Shown piece by piece: positions 37,249 through 49,926 of a stretch of 64,000 bases of DNA; position 1 is the stretch's first letter, and every line of letters starts with the position of its first letter. The position numbers and the translations under genes are program-made. Under the pieces are notes generated by a model that ran no database searches, was not told the DNA's origin, and was given only the letters and a program-made list of their open reading frames with translations. This DNA comes from Trema orientale (taxonomy: Eukaryota > Streptophyta > Magnoliopsida > Rosales > Cannabaceae): NCBI GenBank assembly GCA_002914845.1, contig JXTC01000018.1, positions 702,995 to 766,994 of the forward strand, read 5' to 3'.

Positions 37249-38033
37249 TAATAAGGAAGGGCTAGCAATTTGTGACATGATACGACAACACAACTTGAAA
37301 CCCGCACGAAATTAACGAGTTTGGGTTTAGCTTAATCGTGTTCGTGTCCTGTTCGGGTTGGCGATATTGACCTGTTTAATTAACGGGTCGTGTTTGGGTT
37401 CACACGAAAAATTGCCTGTTTAGTAAACGAATCGTGTCGTGTCGTGTCAACCTATTTATAAACGGATCATGTCGTGTCATAATTTCTGACCCGTTTATTT
37501 TAAAGAGAAATTTAGGTAGATGACCAATATTTTAAATTTGATTAAGTAGAAGTCCACTTTTTAAATTTTATAGCTGAATGTCCAGGTATATATATTTTTA
37601 CACTTGGTAGATATATATCTACCAATTTCAGTCACTGTATTGAAATATACTGGATATATAATTTTTATATTTAGTATATAAAATTTTACACTTGGTATAT
37701 AAATATATATATACCGAATACTTTGCTATAATATTTGATAAAAGAGATATTTACTTGAATTGGGCCTAAACTTTAGTCATATTTCTATAAGGCCCTTTAT
37801 TAAACGGGTCGTGTTCGCGGGTCACGTGTCACGGGTCAATATGACTTATTTAGTAAATAGATTATACGGGTCGTGTCGTGTCAACCCATTTATAAACGGG
37901 TCGTGTTCATATCATAATTTCTGACTCGTTTATTAAACGGGTTGTATTCAGGTTGAGTATTTACCTGTTATACATGTACATTGACATGATATATATATGA
38001 CTCGTGGACACAAATTGCCAGCCTTAAATAAGG
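37249..38033. mobile_element. hAT-type MITE, copy 1
   Basis: The element (37257-38025) ends AAGGGCTAGCAATTTG / ACAAATTGCCAGCCTT. An 8-bp target duplication, TAATAAGG versus AAATAAGG (one mismatch), flanks it. Inside are many degenerate copies of ACGGGTCGTGTCGTGTCAAC. An 8-bp duplication and these ends suggest hAT. A diverged middle (37510-37760) looks like unrelated inserted DNA. Confidence 0.8.
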
Positions 38034-38112
38034 TATCCAATATTGGTATAAATTAATTATCTACCAGGGATTGGTCCAATTTCAAAGCATTCAACAGTAC
38101 TAATGAAAAGAT

Positions 38113-38735
38113 TACGTTAACTAACATGAATTGGAAGACCTGATAATGCTTATTAAGACTCATTCTGTGTCTGTTCTTTAGAGCTGGAAGCCACCATGAA
38201 TCCGTTGTATTAGGCTGCTCTCTAACATAAACTTTCATATTTGCCATATCTATCGAGAAGGGAATTATGTTGCAAACATTTTAGCTTCTAGAGCTACGAG
38301 TATTCAAGTTCTAACTTGGTGGCATACTGTTCCAATCTTCATCCATGCAGCGATTAATAAAGACTTTTCCATATTATGTAATTTTCATTTTTTTTAGTGG
38401 CCCACACTGTAACATTATGTGCTCTTTTTATTTTTTGTAGTTTTTTCCTTTGGGTTTACGCAAAAAGATTTTTTACCGAGATATTGTTGGGGAGGTTAAG
38501 ACAATAGTTTTGTTGCGGTAGATCTATTTGGCTCCTCCAAGGGCTTTTCTTTTCTGTTTTCAGTTGCTACCTCAATTCTTTTCAAGATTGTTTCTTTTCT
38601 AATGTTATGTATCTTTCTTTTTATTTTATTTTAATAAATCACTAGAAGGTTTCTTAGTATCCTGTCTTGACAGGTTTCTAAGTTATTTTTTCTAGGTATC
38701 ATTTTATCCAAAAAAAAAAAAAAATACGTTAACTA
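38113..38735 (+). mobile_element. 5'-truncated LINE with 11-bp target duplication
   Basis: The insertion (38124-38724) is bounded by perfect TACGTTAACTA repeats (38113-38123 and 38725-38735) and ends in a poly-A tail (38710-38724). Its plus strand encodes the tail of a LINE-type RNase H domain, HICHIYREGNYVANILASRA, then LTWWHTVPIFIHAAINKDFS, with a stop at 38396. A ~310-bp 3' UTR follows. Only the last ~600 bp were copied, the usual result of incomplete target-primed reverse transcription. Confidence 0.88.
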
Positions 38736-39893
38736 GATTATCCGGAAAGTACATTTATTTACAACATGTTGCGTCATACTTTATGATTTGAATGATGAAA
38801 AGCATTGACGTTGTTTCTTTAAAGCAACGCTAGAAGCATTTTATGATATGGATTTGTGCATATTTGTGATATTGTTACTGGTTTTATTAATTCCAATTTA
38901 TGAATGCTCTTTTTGTTTTATGAAAAAAGAAGAGATATAATTACATAAAAATAAGTACAAGTAAGGAAATACTGTAGTGTTTTTTCTTTTTTTTTTTGGT
39001 TGTGTGTGTGTTTTGAAGAAAATATTGTAGTTGGCAGGGAATTATTTGGTAAGATTTTCATTGTTCTTCTATAAATTTTCTTTAGTTGTTGCGCCTTAAG
39101 AAGTCTACACTAGTTTTCCCCTACTTTTATTAAGAACACAAAAAAAATATATGCAAGCATAGTATGATAATATATTAATTAACAACATCTCTTCTCAATT
39201 TGGAGCTCTAATTCTGAATTTCTATTCCCAAATTTATTACTTTTAGTAATTTCTTTTTGTTTTGACAATACCAGATATGTCCTCCCGTGATTAAAATTGC
39301 TAATGAATCTGTCGTAATTTGGCCAATAATATTTCAACACATGTAACCCAATAATTGTATTCTAATTTTTAGTGTGCGTACATAAAGCTTCAATATGGAT
39401 TTGTTTTGGAAAACTACTATTTAGCATCGTTGATTATACAATCAAAACATGTATAACAATATTACAATATTATGGAACTGTCAAACAACAAATGGAGAAA
39501 TTAGTTGGCCCACCTTTATCATATATATGTCAATTTTCTAATATTGTCACATATACAGTGATACATCTCACCAGCTGTATACTCCTGCATTTGTGAGTGG
39601 GAGAGATAGAGAGAGAAGATCTAGACACTAGGAGATCACACAAGGTAGAGAGAGCTGAGTTCTTCACTCATTCACAATAACCATAATTTTTACAAAAATA
39701 TAGGTCAATATTCCAGCTGCATGATATTCCGTCATATCAACCCCTCATAAGTCATAACAATTATAGTACTATACGTACATACGTACGTACCAATATTTAT
39801 AAAACCTGGCCTTCTCTCGATCTCGAATATCCTTATAATACATCTGATCACTTTCTTAATCAACCTCCATGACCGATTTATTATTATTCCCTT
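38736..39893. other. Gene-free stretch, 3' flank of the NAC gene
   Basis: Probably holds the NAC 3' UTR next to 39893. A (CGTA)n run lies near 39775-39790. No other gene is seen. Confidence 0.5.
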
Positions 39894-42178
39894 TCATTTA
39901 TCAAATATGCATATCCCAAAATCACAGTCAGCTGAGCTCGAGTTCAAGAACGCATTCAACCTGTTCCCTTCATCTCTAGTACTACTCTGCAAGCTCAACA
40001 TAAACGCCGTCGTATCCGGATCCTCATCATGGTGATTCACTACTCCAAAGCTTGACGACTCTCCATCTCCATCCCCAAACCGATCTTGATCTTGGCTCAA
40101 CTGTGAAGCCACAAACTTGTCCAGTGCCCTCCAGTCAGTTGTCACTACATGATTCTTGGCATTATTATCAATAATAATGTTACCGCTATTATTATTATTG
40201 TGATCCATACACCCTTTGCTTTGATCTTCTTCTTCATTGACTTCCGATATCAAAGACACCGAGCTAGGTGGCCTCTTTATTAAGGGGAGAGAAGGACTCT
40301 CAAGCTGAGGAAGTTGAACAAACTGGTGGTGATGATGATGGTGATGGTGATGGTGAGGGTGATCGGCTTGAATAGTGCTAGTGTTGTTATTGTTTTGCAG
40401 AATATGATTGAAGCTTAAGTTATCGGCTTCTAACTCTTGTTTGCACATAAAACTCTGGGATGATGATAAGAAGCTTTGGGGATTATTGTGCCTTGAGATG
40501 TAATCGACTGGATCAACGACGGAGCTTACTCCGGTACTTGGTTCGTCGTAGAAGTAGCCTGATTCCCAACCTTCTATGGTTTTGGTTTGTCCGTTGGTTC
40601 GCTTCTTGAATGCTCTGCATACTACCCATCCTTCTTCCTGAACAAAACAACTCAACCAATATTAATATAATTCTTTATCATATAATCCTTTTTTTTTAAA
40701 AAAAAAAAGGGAAAGAAAAAGGTGTATAGTAATAGTTTTTCAAAAATTAATATTGAGAAATATATTTCCTTTATGGCTTTTTATGATCAGTCAAGTCAAC
40801 ATTGTTTCCGCGGTTTGGTAAAGATATAGAGAAGAAGTCGATGTCAAGAGTGACAGAGGATAGTAATGGAATTATTCCTTTTTGACAAAATGAGTGAAGA
40901 GAAGAAGAGAGGAAGCCGAACTGAAAGTGAAAAGGGAAATATTGGGCGAAAGTAATTAAATTACGTGCTTTTGAAAGCATTATTTACTTTTTTGACTTGA
41001 GAGTTTGGTGAAAGTCATCTTTCTAGAAAACCAAACGCGGAGAGATATCAAAGGTTAAGTACGCGACGTAATGAAACGATGATATGTCGTACATAGATTA
41101 TGAAAAGATGGATCACATAGATATATGTTCATATATGTATTTACATATATGCACATAAATTTTCACATACACACACACTTTTTTTTTAAAGAAAAAAAGA
41201 AAGAAAGAAGAAAGAGACCCTTGTCCACTGAGAGCAAAAAGATTTATAACATAAACTTTTTCAACATGAAAACTATTAATCATAATGGACACCAAACTAT
41301 ATGGAAGGAGATCCACATATTATTTTTTTGTCAAGATTTAGACTAAACTTAATTTTGAGGAAGGCAAGGAAGATTTCTAATTAAGTACCAACATTAATTC
41401 AACTATATATCATAGCTAGAGACAAAGAGATCAAAGAGAGAGATAGTACTATATTATGATTACGTGCCTGTGGAGGACCATTCTCGTCGGATTCAAGCCT
41501 ATATTCGTGCATGATCCAGTCAGTCTTCTGTCCATTTGGGGCTCTCCCTTTATAGAAAACAAGGGTTTTCCTCATACCAATGAGCTTTGCCTTATCATAA
41601 ACCGCCTTGTCTCTCCCCGTTGCTTTCCAAAACCCGGCCATGGTAGCTCTATTAGTTCTCGTCCCCGTCGGATACTTCTTATCTTTGTGGCTAAAGAAAT
41701 ACCACTCATTTTGCTCTTCGTACCCGATCCGGCATCTCTCTGCATCGATCCATAATCCATTTATACGATCATCGGTTAAATAATAAATCATAAAAAAGTA
41801 TATCAAAACATTATACTTCTGTTTTTATAATATATTCTACAATAATATTAATGAAACAAAATAGAAAAAATGGATCCATACAATAACATTAATGCGTATC
41901 CAATATTTGATCATTTGGTTGACACAAGGAGAAACCCTAATATATAACAAGAGGAAGAATAATACATGATATATGTATGTAACACAGGCATATATACTAA
42001 ATATAGTACCTTGAAGATCCCATGGTTCTATTCTGTAAAGATCAATATCTCTGATAACATCAAGATCGATCTTCTGGGAAGCGACTTTCTTTCTCAGATA
42101 ATACCCAACGAGCTCCTCGTCCGTTGGATGGAACCGGAATCCGGGTGGGACAGTACTACTCGACTCCATAGACTCCAT
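39894..42178 (-). CDS. VND1-like: NAC transcription factor, VND1/2/3 clade
   Basis: Three exons on the minus strand, 42178-42010, 41739-41468 and 40637-39894, give 394 residues. The NAC domain spans about 10-160: [19 protein letters not shown] (A), [17 protein letters not shown] (B), [20 protein letters not shown] with [17 protein letters not shown] (C/D), and [20 protein letters not shown] with [10 protein letters not shown] (D/E). The C-terminal half is a low-complexity activation region with a 10-His tract, Asn runs, a [12 protein letters not shown] block, [15 protein letters not shown] and the tail FGICIFDK. The tail and internal blocks match VND1-VND3, master switches of xylem-vessel differentiation that activate secondary-wall genes in the nucleus. 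Which of VND1, 2 or 3 is closest is not resolved. Intron 2 has a GC donor (CAG|GCACGT). The first [11 protein letters not shown], is chosen; a second Met follows at residue 4. Confidence 0.95.
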
Positions 42179-42281
42179 AATAGATAATACTAGTTAGTAC
42201 TACTGCATCAAATTCACCACCACCATTAATAACCCACCACACCCTTTACTTCATCATCCCTAAATCATAACGATGTGAAGT

Positions 42282-42291
42282 TTATATATAT
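42282..42291 (-). promoter_or_regulatory. Probable TATA box of the NAC gene
   Basis: TATATATAAA on the minus strand, about 105 bp upstream of the NAC start codon, a normal distance for a plant TATA box with a short leader. Confidence 0.55.
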
Positions 42292-45200
42292 GAAGACTTG
42301 GGGAAAAAAAGGTAAAAAGGCCAATTAGTTAAACTTTGTAAAAAGGGCAAGCAAAAAAAAAAAAAAAAGAAAAAAGAAAATAGTTACTAAAAGGAATAAT
42401 GAAGCTTCCAAATTATTATGTAGGTGACAAGTGTTATCAGAGATAATCATCAGCTCATTTGGTGGTGAGCAACACCCGTCGTTTTCTTTTTGGTCCCTCT
42501 GATAGTATATAAGCGCATGTTGTAAACTAGGCCTTTTATAATTTGTAAACAATGATTTTATTTATTTATTTATTTTATTATTTTTCTCTGGCTCCGGAGG
42601 TGGAAAGGCGAAGAGAGAAACCAAATGATGAGAGTTTGTTTTTGATAAAAACCAAGAGTAGTACTAGAGCTGGGGGAGTTGGAATTAAGCTTAGCCTGAG
42701 AAACGGACAACTAGAGGTTTGTGCTAATGATGTTGTCTTGTGTTGGTGAATGGTGGAAATGATGCACCAAGAACGGGGTTTCTAATAAAATAATATTTTA
42801 ATACATGTCACAACTCACAACATCTATATCTATAACCCACGAGACAGACCTGACTTAAATCAAGACGTTTTTTTAAAAAAAAAAAATTCAAATTAACTAG
42901 AATAAAAAGGACAAATTGCATGGAGTTTGGAATATTTAATTTAGAGGGGAAGAGTTTAATTAATTTAGAGATCATAGGAAGAGGTGGATGACGTGATCAC
43001 AAATTAGCATGCGTTTCTCGAAAGAGAAAAGGTTGAATTGGATGGAGCCTGATCAGCCTAGTTAAGAAGGGAGAGAAAGGGAAATGACTCTGAGGGAAGT
43101 GTCTAATTGCTGAAAGGGGGGGCTCTGACTCTTTTGTCTCTTTGTCGAGAATTTGTATGGCACTATATGACCTCACTCCCTTTTGCTTCGATAGACTCGT
43201 ATGTATGAGATCAATAAAAATGCAGCTGACCCCCCAAAACAGGATAACATTTATGCTCTTATAGCTTAGCTATATACTGATACACGCACTCTTTTATCGA
43301 TCCTATAACATGCATTTTGGCTCTCATTACTACTTTCCTTAAATTTGATCAGAGAGTTATTAGTCAGCTAACTAAAATTTTCTAAACCTCCTCTACACTA
43401 TAGGGGAGAGAGAGAGAGAGAGAGAGACTGTCGGGTCAACTTGGACCCTGTAAGTCTTAAACCCCCAGAAGCCAGGAAGAAGGAGGAGGAGAAAGGGAGA
43501 ATGATCAAGTGAAGAAATAATACTACACTTCATCATGAGTAGAAGGGTGAGTCATGAATTTGTATGTGAACTTCCTAACAAAGATGTTTTTGAAAATATT
43601 TTTCTTTCATTATCAATATCTTGATTAACAATTGCCTCTAGTAATTAAGAACCAAAAGTCAAGCCTAAAGTAGGACTAGGAATATAATTAACAGGAAGAT
43701 ATCTTGGAATAAATGGTCTACGATCGATATAGCCATATAGAGATATCTGCTAGAGAGCTAGATAAGGGGATCCGATTCATTAGATGGTTGCATAAAGAAA
43801 AATTCTATGCTTGGAAGTGGGAAATTAAGACAATTGCAAGAGTCTTGATGAGAAGCTAGCTTTTTACTTGTTGACAAAATTCTGGAATTTAGATGAGGAA
43901 GAACTAAGACGTAATTATTTGAGAGTGATATAGATCAAACACCTAAGAACTCCTTGCTTTGATTCTCTGCTGGGGATTAATTATTCAATTCAATCTTCTC
44001 AGGCTACGGCGCCCATTTCGGGTACTAACTCCATTGTTGAGAAGGAGAGGGGAAAAAAAAAACAAGAATCAAGACTCAACACAAATAAAGGACAGTACTA
44101 TTAATGTTTGTTTGTGTTTGGAAACTGGAATTAGTTATATAATGGTGATTGTGTTATATTATGTATATATATAAAACCATATATATAACACAACAAACAT
44201 ATATGATACTATAGTTAGTATTTATTTGTTTCATGCATATGCCAATGAAAATTAAATTCATGAGCGCCTTACCTGCCGCGCTTCGGGTGGTACTATTGTT
44301 GGCTTGTAAATAATATTAATTTACTCGTTTAAGACAGAAAACAATGAAGAAGAACAAGACAAAGAACGCTCAAGAAGAAGAAGAAAGAAAACAATAAGAA
44401 CAAGAGTGGAACTAGATATTGATCATTAATATATGAGGATAAAAGAATAGTAAGAGAGAGAGAGAGAGAGAGAGAATTGGGAGATAAGAAAATTCCGTTA
44501 GGAGGTGAGAGAAGGAGAGAATATAAAAGGAGGAAGGGAGGACCGCTCGATTGCGCATGGGTTAATGCTTGTCCCCAGTTGCTGATGTCATTGCTCCCTC
44601 TATGGTCTCTGTACTACACCTTCTTAAGAAAAGTACCCTTTTCATCTCTCTCTCTCTCTCCATCAAATTTTCTTCTCATGAGAATTTAAATATTGTTAAT
44701 TACTTCACTTTTGTTTTCTTATGTATCAATTAATTAAGTTAATTGAAGGCTAATCCTCAACTTTGTTTGTACTAATACTATAATTACTAGCTAGTAAGAT
44801 GGTGGCTAGTCTTCCTTCCAACCCCATTTTCATTGATATTAATATTAATCTTTGTAGTAATTATAGATGAATCGAACAGATCAGTTTAAAATTTAGAATA
44901 CATGATCATTGCATTCGATATTGATGTTTTATCAAACATGTCAATGTCCAATGTAGAAGTCGTAATTAAGTAATAGTAATTTATGTCAATATGCTTACTA
45001 AATATTGTCTCAGCAAAGTTTTAGTGCTTTCTGTCTGGTCCAAAAAAAATAGATATCAGTAATTAACTTAAGTTTTTTCGGATAAGTACTTAACTAATAT
45101 TTTATATAAATTCATCTCACATACAAGAGAGAAGCGCATGCTTAACTTATTGTGCCAATTCTCTGCTCTATTAAAAATAAAAATCAAAATCAAAGATTAA

Positions 45201-47264
45201 TTCATGGGGCAGTTTCAAGATATTTCTTGAGATATTAGTAGTTAATTTTGACCGAATTTGAGACTTTTTATTTTGATTAAATAGTTTAGCTGCATGCCTT
45301 TATAGTTATCAATTGAACAAACATAGGTCAGATTAAGAAGCTTCTCTGTATGGTAGGATTTATTCCTCAATCACTTTCCAAATGAATCATGCTTCTTTTT
45401 AATATTATTGTCTTACCTATAATTCTCTTTTTAATGTTATTACATGCTAAAATGGTATAAGGTCCTATTTGGATGGATGATTAATTAATTGTGTATTAGG
45501 AGACTAAGACTAGACAATATATGAAGCTGATCATAAGTGATCACCAATCTAGTTTGGTAAGAGTCTCAACCTCTCTAATTTCTTTTCTATTAATTTTAAA
45601 TCAACTAAATGAACTATCTGATTATATATCAATGTTGTTTCTGTGTCCTAATTTGCCTTTGACTACTACCTTCCAAAAGGGCCCCTATAAGCTCCCCCTA
45701 ACTGAAAGCTCCTCATGAACTTGCTTTCTCCCAGAACTGAAAATCTCACCAAAATCTCGTGACATACAAAATTATTGCTTTTGCCTTTGCCTATTCCACT
45801 TTTCGTTTTCAAACACCCCGACACAACTGCCATGCTGGCAAAAACGACAATAACGCGCCACGTATTGCCGCCAAAACGACATCCCGTACCCTGAGCCGAG
45901 CTTAGCTAGCTCGATCTTCCTTCACCCCCCACGCCAAGACTCGCGGCTCACATGGCTCAACCGCTGGTGTAATTACCAAAATGCCCTCGCGGCGAAGAGA
46001 GAGAGAGAGAGAGCGCTTGATCAGAACATTTTACCACAAAAGCCGCAACGGGTTCTAGGCAGCGGGGTCGCTTTCTTAGTTCTGGGGGCATTTACGTCAA
46101 TTCGAGTTCCGTTTACGGCCTCCGAATGATTTGTGGGCAAGTATTTTGGAGAAGGAAGTGTAATAAGTAGAGAAAAGCAGGGAAAACGTAGACTGAACGG
46201 GGAAGACTTGGGTTGGTAGTGTAGTACTTTACGTAGATGATAAACAAAGCAAAGATCCATAAAAAAATCTCACAAAGGCTCTGTCCTTTGATTGTGTATG
46301 CAGTACATATATATATATATGAGGACCCCCACATGTTGTTTCAGTTCAAGTTTTGGACTCAAATGTTTGTACATGTAACACGAATAACCATTTTTAATTA
46401 GTTAAGCTATTATTATATCTCAGGCGCCCTTCATTTATGGAGTATAGGAGTGCTAATAACATTGACACAGTTATTTTCACTTAAGTTATGTAATTAAGTT
46501 ATTAATCATCTAGTCGATCTCTATAGAGCACTAGTCGTGAAATATAATAACACATATAAAATATAAATTATAGCTCTTATATCATGTGCATGTGCTACCA
46601 AATTGGTGCTAAATACTATGAGTGTCTTTTGGTTTATTTATGTATATGTAGCTAGCGTTATGTATAAACTCATATTGGTAGAAGTATAGTGCTAATTAAA
46701 CACTCATGGGTGCTATCATGAATTGAATTTACATTCTAATTGTGGAGTTCTGGAAGATTAGAGATATCTCCAATATGGTAGTGGTGGCTTTGATCTGAAT
46801 ATATCATGCTAACAGTTAATAGATATTATTAACTATCATTAACAAAGATGATGGTCGGCATAAGCTATCCCTTGCCGCGATACAGATATTATATTATATA
46901 TATAGTGAACAGAGAATACATGTGCCTTTCTGTGAAGTTGATATTTAGAGAGAGAGCTTAATTATGTCGAGCATTAATGAATTATCAGTTTCTGCGGCAA
47001 ATGGAGAACTCTAAGATGTGAAAGTCATGATCTAATTCTACTGCTCACAATTAATATTCATATTTCTGGTATAGTTTCTAAAGAATATGGAGTTATATAT
47101 ATTGTACTAATTAGGCAGTGTTGATATATATAAATATCTCAGGGACTTGTAAATGTAATCGTCATTATTACATTTTTTTTTTTTTTTGTATGTGTGTGTT
47201 TAACATTCCATATCCCAGAAAGGACAAACAGATTAAAAAAGAGAATGTAAAATAATACATATAA
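42292..47264. other. Long gene-free stretch upstream of the NAC gene
   Basis: No supported gene. It holds (GA)n tracts near 43407, 44455 and 45997, of the kind often found in plant leaders and promoters. A GC-richer block lies at about 45780-46200, with repeated CAAAACGAC. Part is likely NAC regulatory DNA; an unrecognised non-coding transcript cannot be excluded. Confidence 0.45.
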
Positions 47265-47504
47265 GGCACCAATCTAGTAGGTATTTTTTTTTTTAACCTA
47301 TGCATAAGTATCAATTTGGCCAATAAAAAATTTTTTTGCACATATTTTTATATTAAAAAGTAAGAGAGAGAAATAGCATTAATAATGTACGTCTTTTCAT
47401 ACACATCATTATAGCCATTGGATTACTATTAGATGATGATCCAACGGCTAAAAAAAAATACTCACATAGGTAAAAAAAAAAAAATACCTACTGAATTGGC
47501 AACC
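47265..47504. mobile_element. MITE family M, copy 4
   Basis: 240 bp from GGCACCAATCTAGTAGGTAT to CCTACTGAATTGGCAACC, followed by (TA)n. It contains the shared AGAGAGAAATAGCATTAATAA and GATGATCCAACGGCTAAAA segments. Confidence 0.85.
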
Positions 47505-49755
47505 ATATATATATATACATATGATATGACCTTGATGAGGTTGCAAAGGTTAATTAAAATTCTGCACATATCAAAAGTGGTCCACTCGTTTCTTCCCAAG
47601 ATAGCAATCATATAGGGAGAATATATGACTGTGGTTATGATGGAAACACTCAAAGAAGGGTGGCAGATATATTACCCGGAAAAAAAAAACACATACACTC
47701 ACACGAAGTTAATCTTTTTAGTGTAGATTCTATCCATATGTATAACATGTATTTCTTGGTGTAATATGTACATCGATTGTTAAAATCTGAAGGAGCTTGA
47801 AAGGGATTAGTATGTAGTCACTCAAAAATTTCTCGTGAAAGCCGCATGCGATCTTTGCTTGAGATTTTGTTTGAGTAATCAATGATTCAATATACGCAAA
47901 CTCATGAGAAAATTGATAGCTAGCGGAACATGGTTCACGTGTCATATCAAAGCTAAAGTGTGAAAAAAAACGTATATTTTGGCCTTACTCTACTTATTGG
48001 ATGAAAAACCTTAAAGTACGAAAATTCAATATACATATCACTGAATATAATGAATATATCTATGTGTATATTTATAGATAGATACATAGTTTTACATTTA
48101 ATATGCATGTTATTAATTAGAATTTCCAATAAGACATATTATACAGTATAATATAATATGTATGCACAAACATATATATACAAACACACGGGCGGTCCAT
48201 GAAAGGGATATGCATATGCATGGACATGTTTATTATATATTGGCCTTAACCCCAAGTTTGAACTTTGACCGACCCAAAGAGAAAACGACGTGGTACTACT
48301 ACTACTACTTAATAGGGAAGAGGATGGATGACTATGGAGTAGTGATGTAGTGAACAAATACGACGTCGTAGATCGATGGTGATATCATGGAGGATATATC
48401 GGGAAAAATAAAAAGAATATATATATATATATATATAAATAAAAGTAGTTTATGGGGAGCCTAAAGCTTGAAGCTGGAGGCGATCGAAGACATATGGCTA
48501 GTGATGTGGACGCGCAGTCCACGTAGGACGGTGGTGGTCGGCCGGGGTAGCCAATCATGCGGCGGACCGCATCATTGAACTCTCCACGTGGTCCCCACCA
48601 CAAACGGGGCCCGTACTTCTCTCTCCTTCATAGCTGGGGCGGTGAGAGCCTCTCTTTCTCTCTCTCTACATAATTCCAAAAATTTAAATTGGAAAAATAA
48701 AATAAAAATCTGGAGATGGACCATAAGGTGTTTGCGTAACCAGCAAAAGGAGATCCTTGGGGTCCTATTAGGATCTTAACCCTTTTGACACAGACCCTTC
48801 TCCAAACACTCTCTCTCTCTCTCTCTCTCTCTCAATATAATTAATAAAATTACAATCTAACCTTTTCAGAGTTTCTTATAGTTTAGTTTAATTTATTTAT
48901 TTTTTTGTTTTTGTTTAAATGAAAACAAAGGATGATGGTGGTTGGTGAAGAGAAATTAATCACCATATATAAATTTGCTGACTCAAATAGTTTTCTTTTC
49001 TTTTTTTTTTTTCTTTACTGGACAACACTTGAACTTCACTCTCCCTATATAGCTATATAGTACTACTACTCAAGTCTTTCTTTAGAGTGAGGTGTGAAGC
49101 ATAAGCTTCTTTCAAAGGGCCGGTCATGCACTATAATATATACTATAATTGCACCTCTTGTAGGTATACTAATTCTAACATTTTGTTGGCAAGAAATAAA
49201 TTATCTTACTTTCTAGACCTCCCGGCCCCTAGCATTTTCACTCGACAGATCACTATGATCATTATAACTCTATATATATTAAAGGTAAAAACAAAATTTT
49301 TTTTTGAAACATTTGATGGAAAATTTTTGTATCTTTTCTAGATTTGTGGGAGCGAAGATTATGAAAAGCTTTATATATTACCTCTAAAAATTTTTTCCTT
49401 CTATGAGGTGATGATTATTCATGATTTGAATTAGAGTGGATACCCTGTGTGACTAATCTAAATGTATGATCAGAATTTCGAAAAGTTGGGATTGATTGAA
49501 AAAAAAAATGGTATATGAGTACTTATAATACGTCTTCAAATTGGGTACTATAAATATTAACACTTTCTTTCTCACATGGTAGAATATATTTTCTCGCAAA
49601 TTTGTACATATATATGTCTTGATGTTAGAATCATTATTATCAGAGAGAGCAACATATAGCTAGGAAAAGAGAGAAGAGTGTTGGAGGTTGTACCTAGGTA
49701 CTCATTATGGTGCATCAATGAAGGAAAGTTGCAATAAAATGTGAAAAGAATAAAG
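47505..49755. other. Gene-free stretch with a promoter-like GC-richer patch
   Basis: At 48480-48620 composition rises and a G-box-like CCACGTGG occurs near 48584, followed by a (CT)n tract near 48810-48832. No coding sequence follows in frame, so any gene here is unproven. Confidence 0.4.
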
Positions 49756-49926
49756 GCCATAAATAACTAGCTCAGTTGGTCCAAGACTTGAGGGATGTGT
49801 GTGAGTTTGGGGGTCAGGAGTTCAAACTTTGGTAGAGTGTATGTGTGTTATTTTCCTTTAAATTTATAGTAAATGGTGGTCATTAGTTAAGCCCCATTTT
49901 TTTTTTTTAAAAAAAAGCCATAAATA
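49756..49926 (+). mobile_element. tRNA-derived SINE, copy 2
   Basis: The element (49766-49916) lies between perfect 10-bp duplications GCCATAAATA (49756-49765 and 49917-49926). It has a perfect box-A match TAGCTCAGTTGG (49768-49779), a box-B-like GAGTTCAAACTTT and an A/T-rich tail. It is homologous to the inverted copy at 21811-21972. Confidence 0.88.

Noticed and set aside
46021..46260. 79-codon minus-strand ORF ending CGFCGKMF
   Set aside because: Composition resembles promoter DNA; no conserved domain and no supporting exons.
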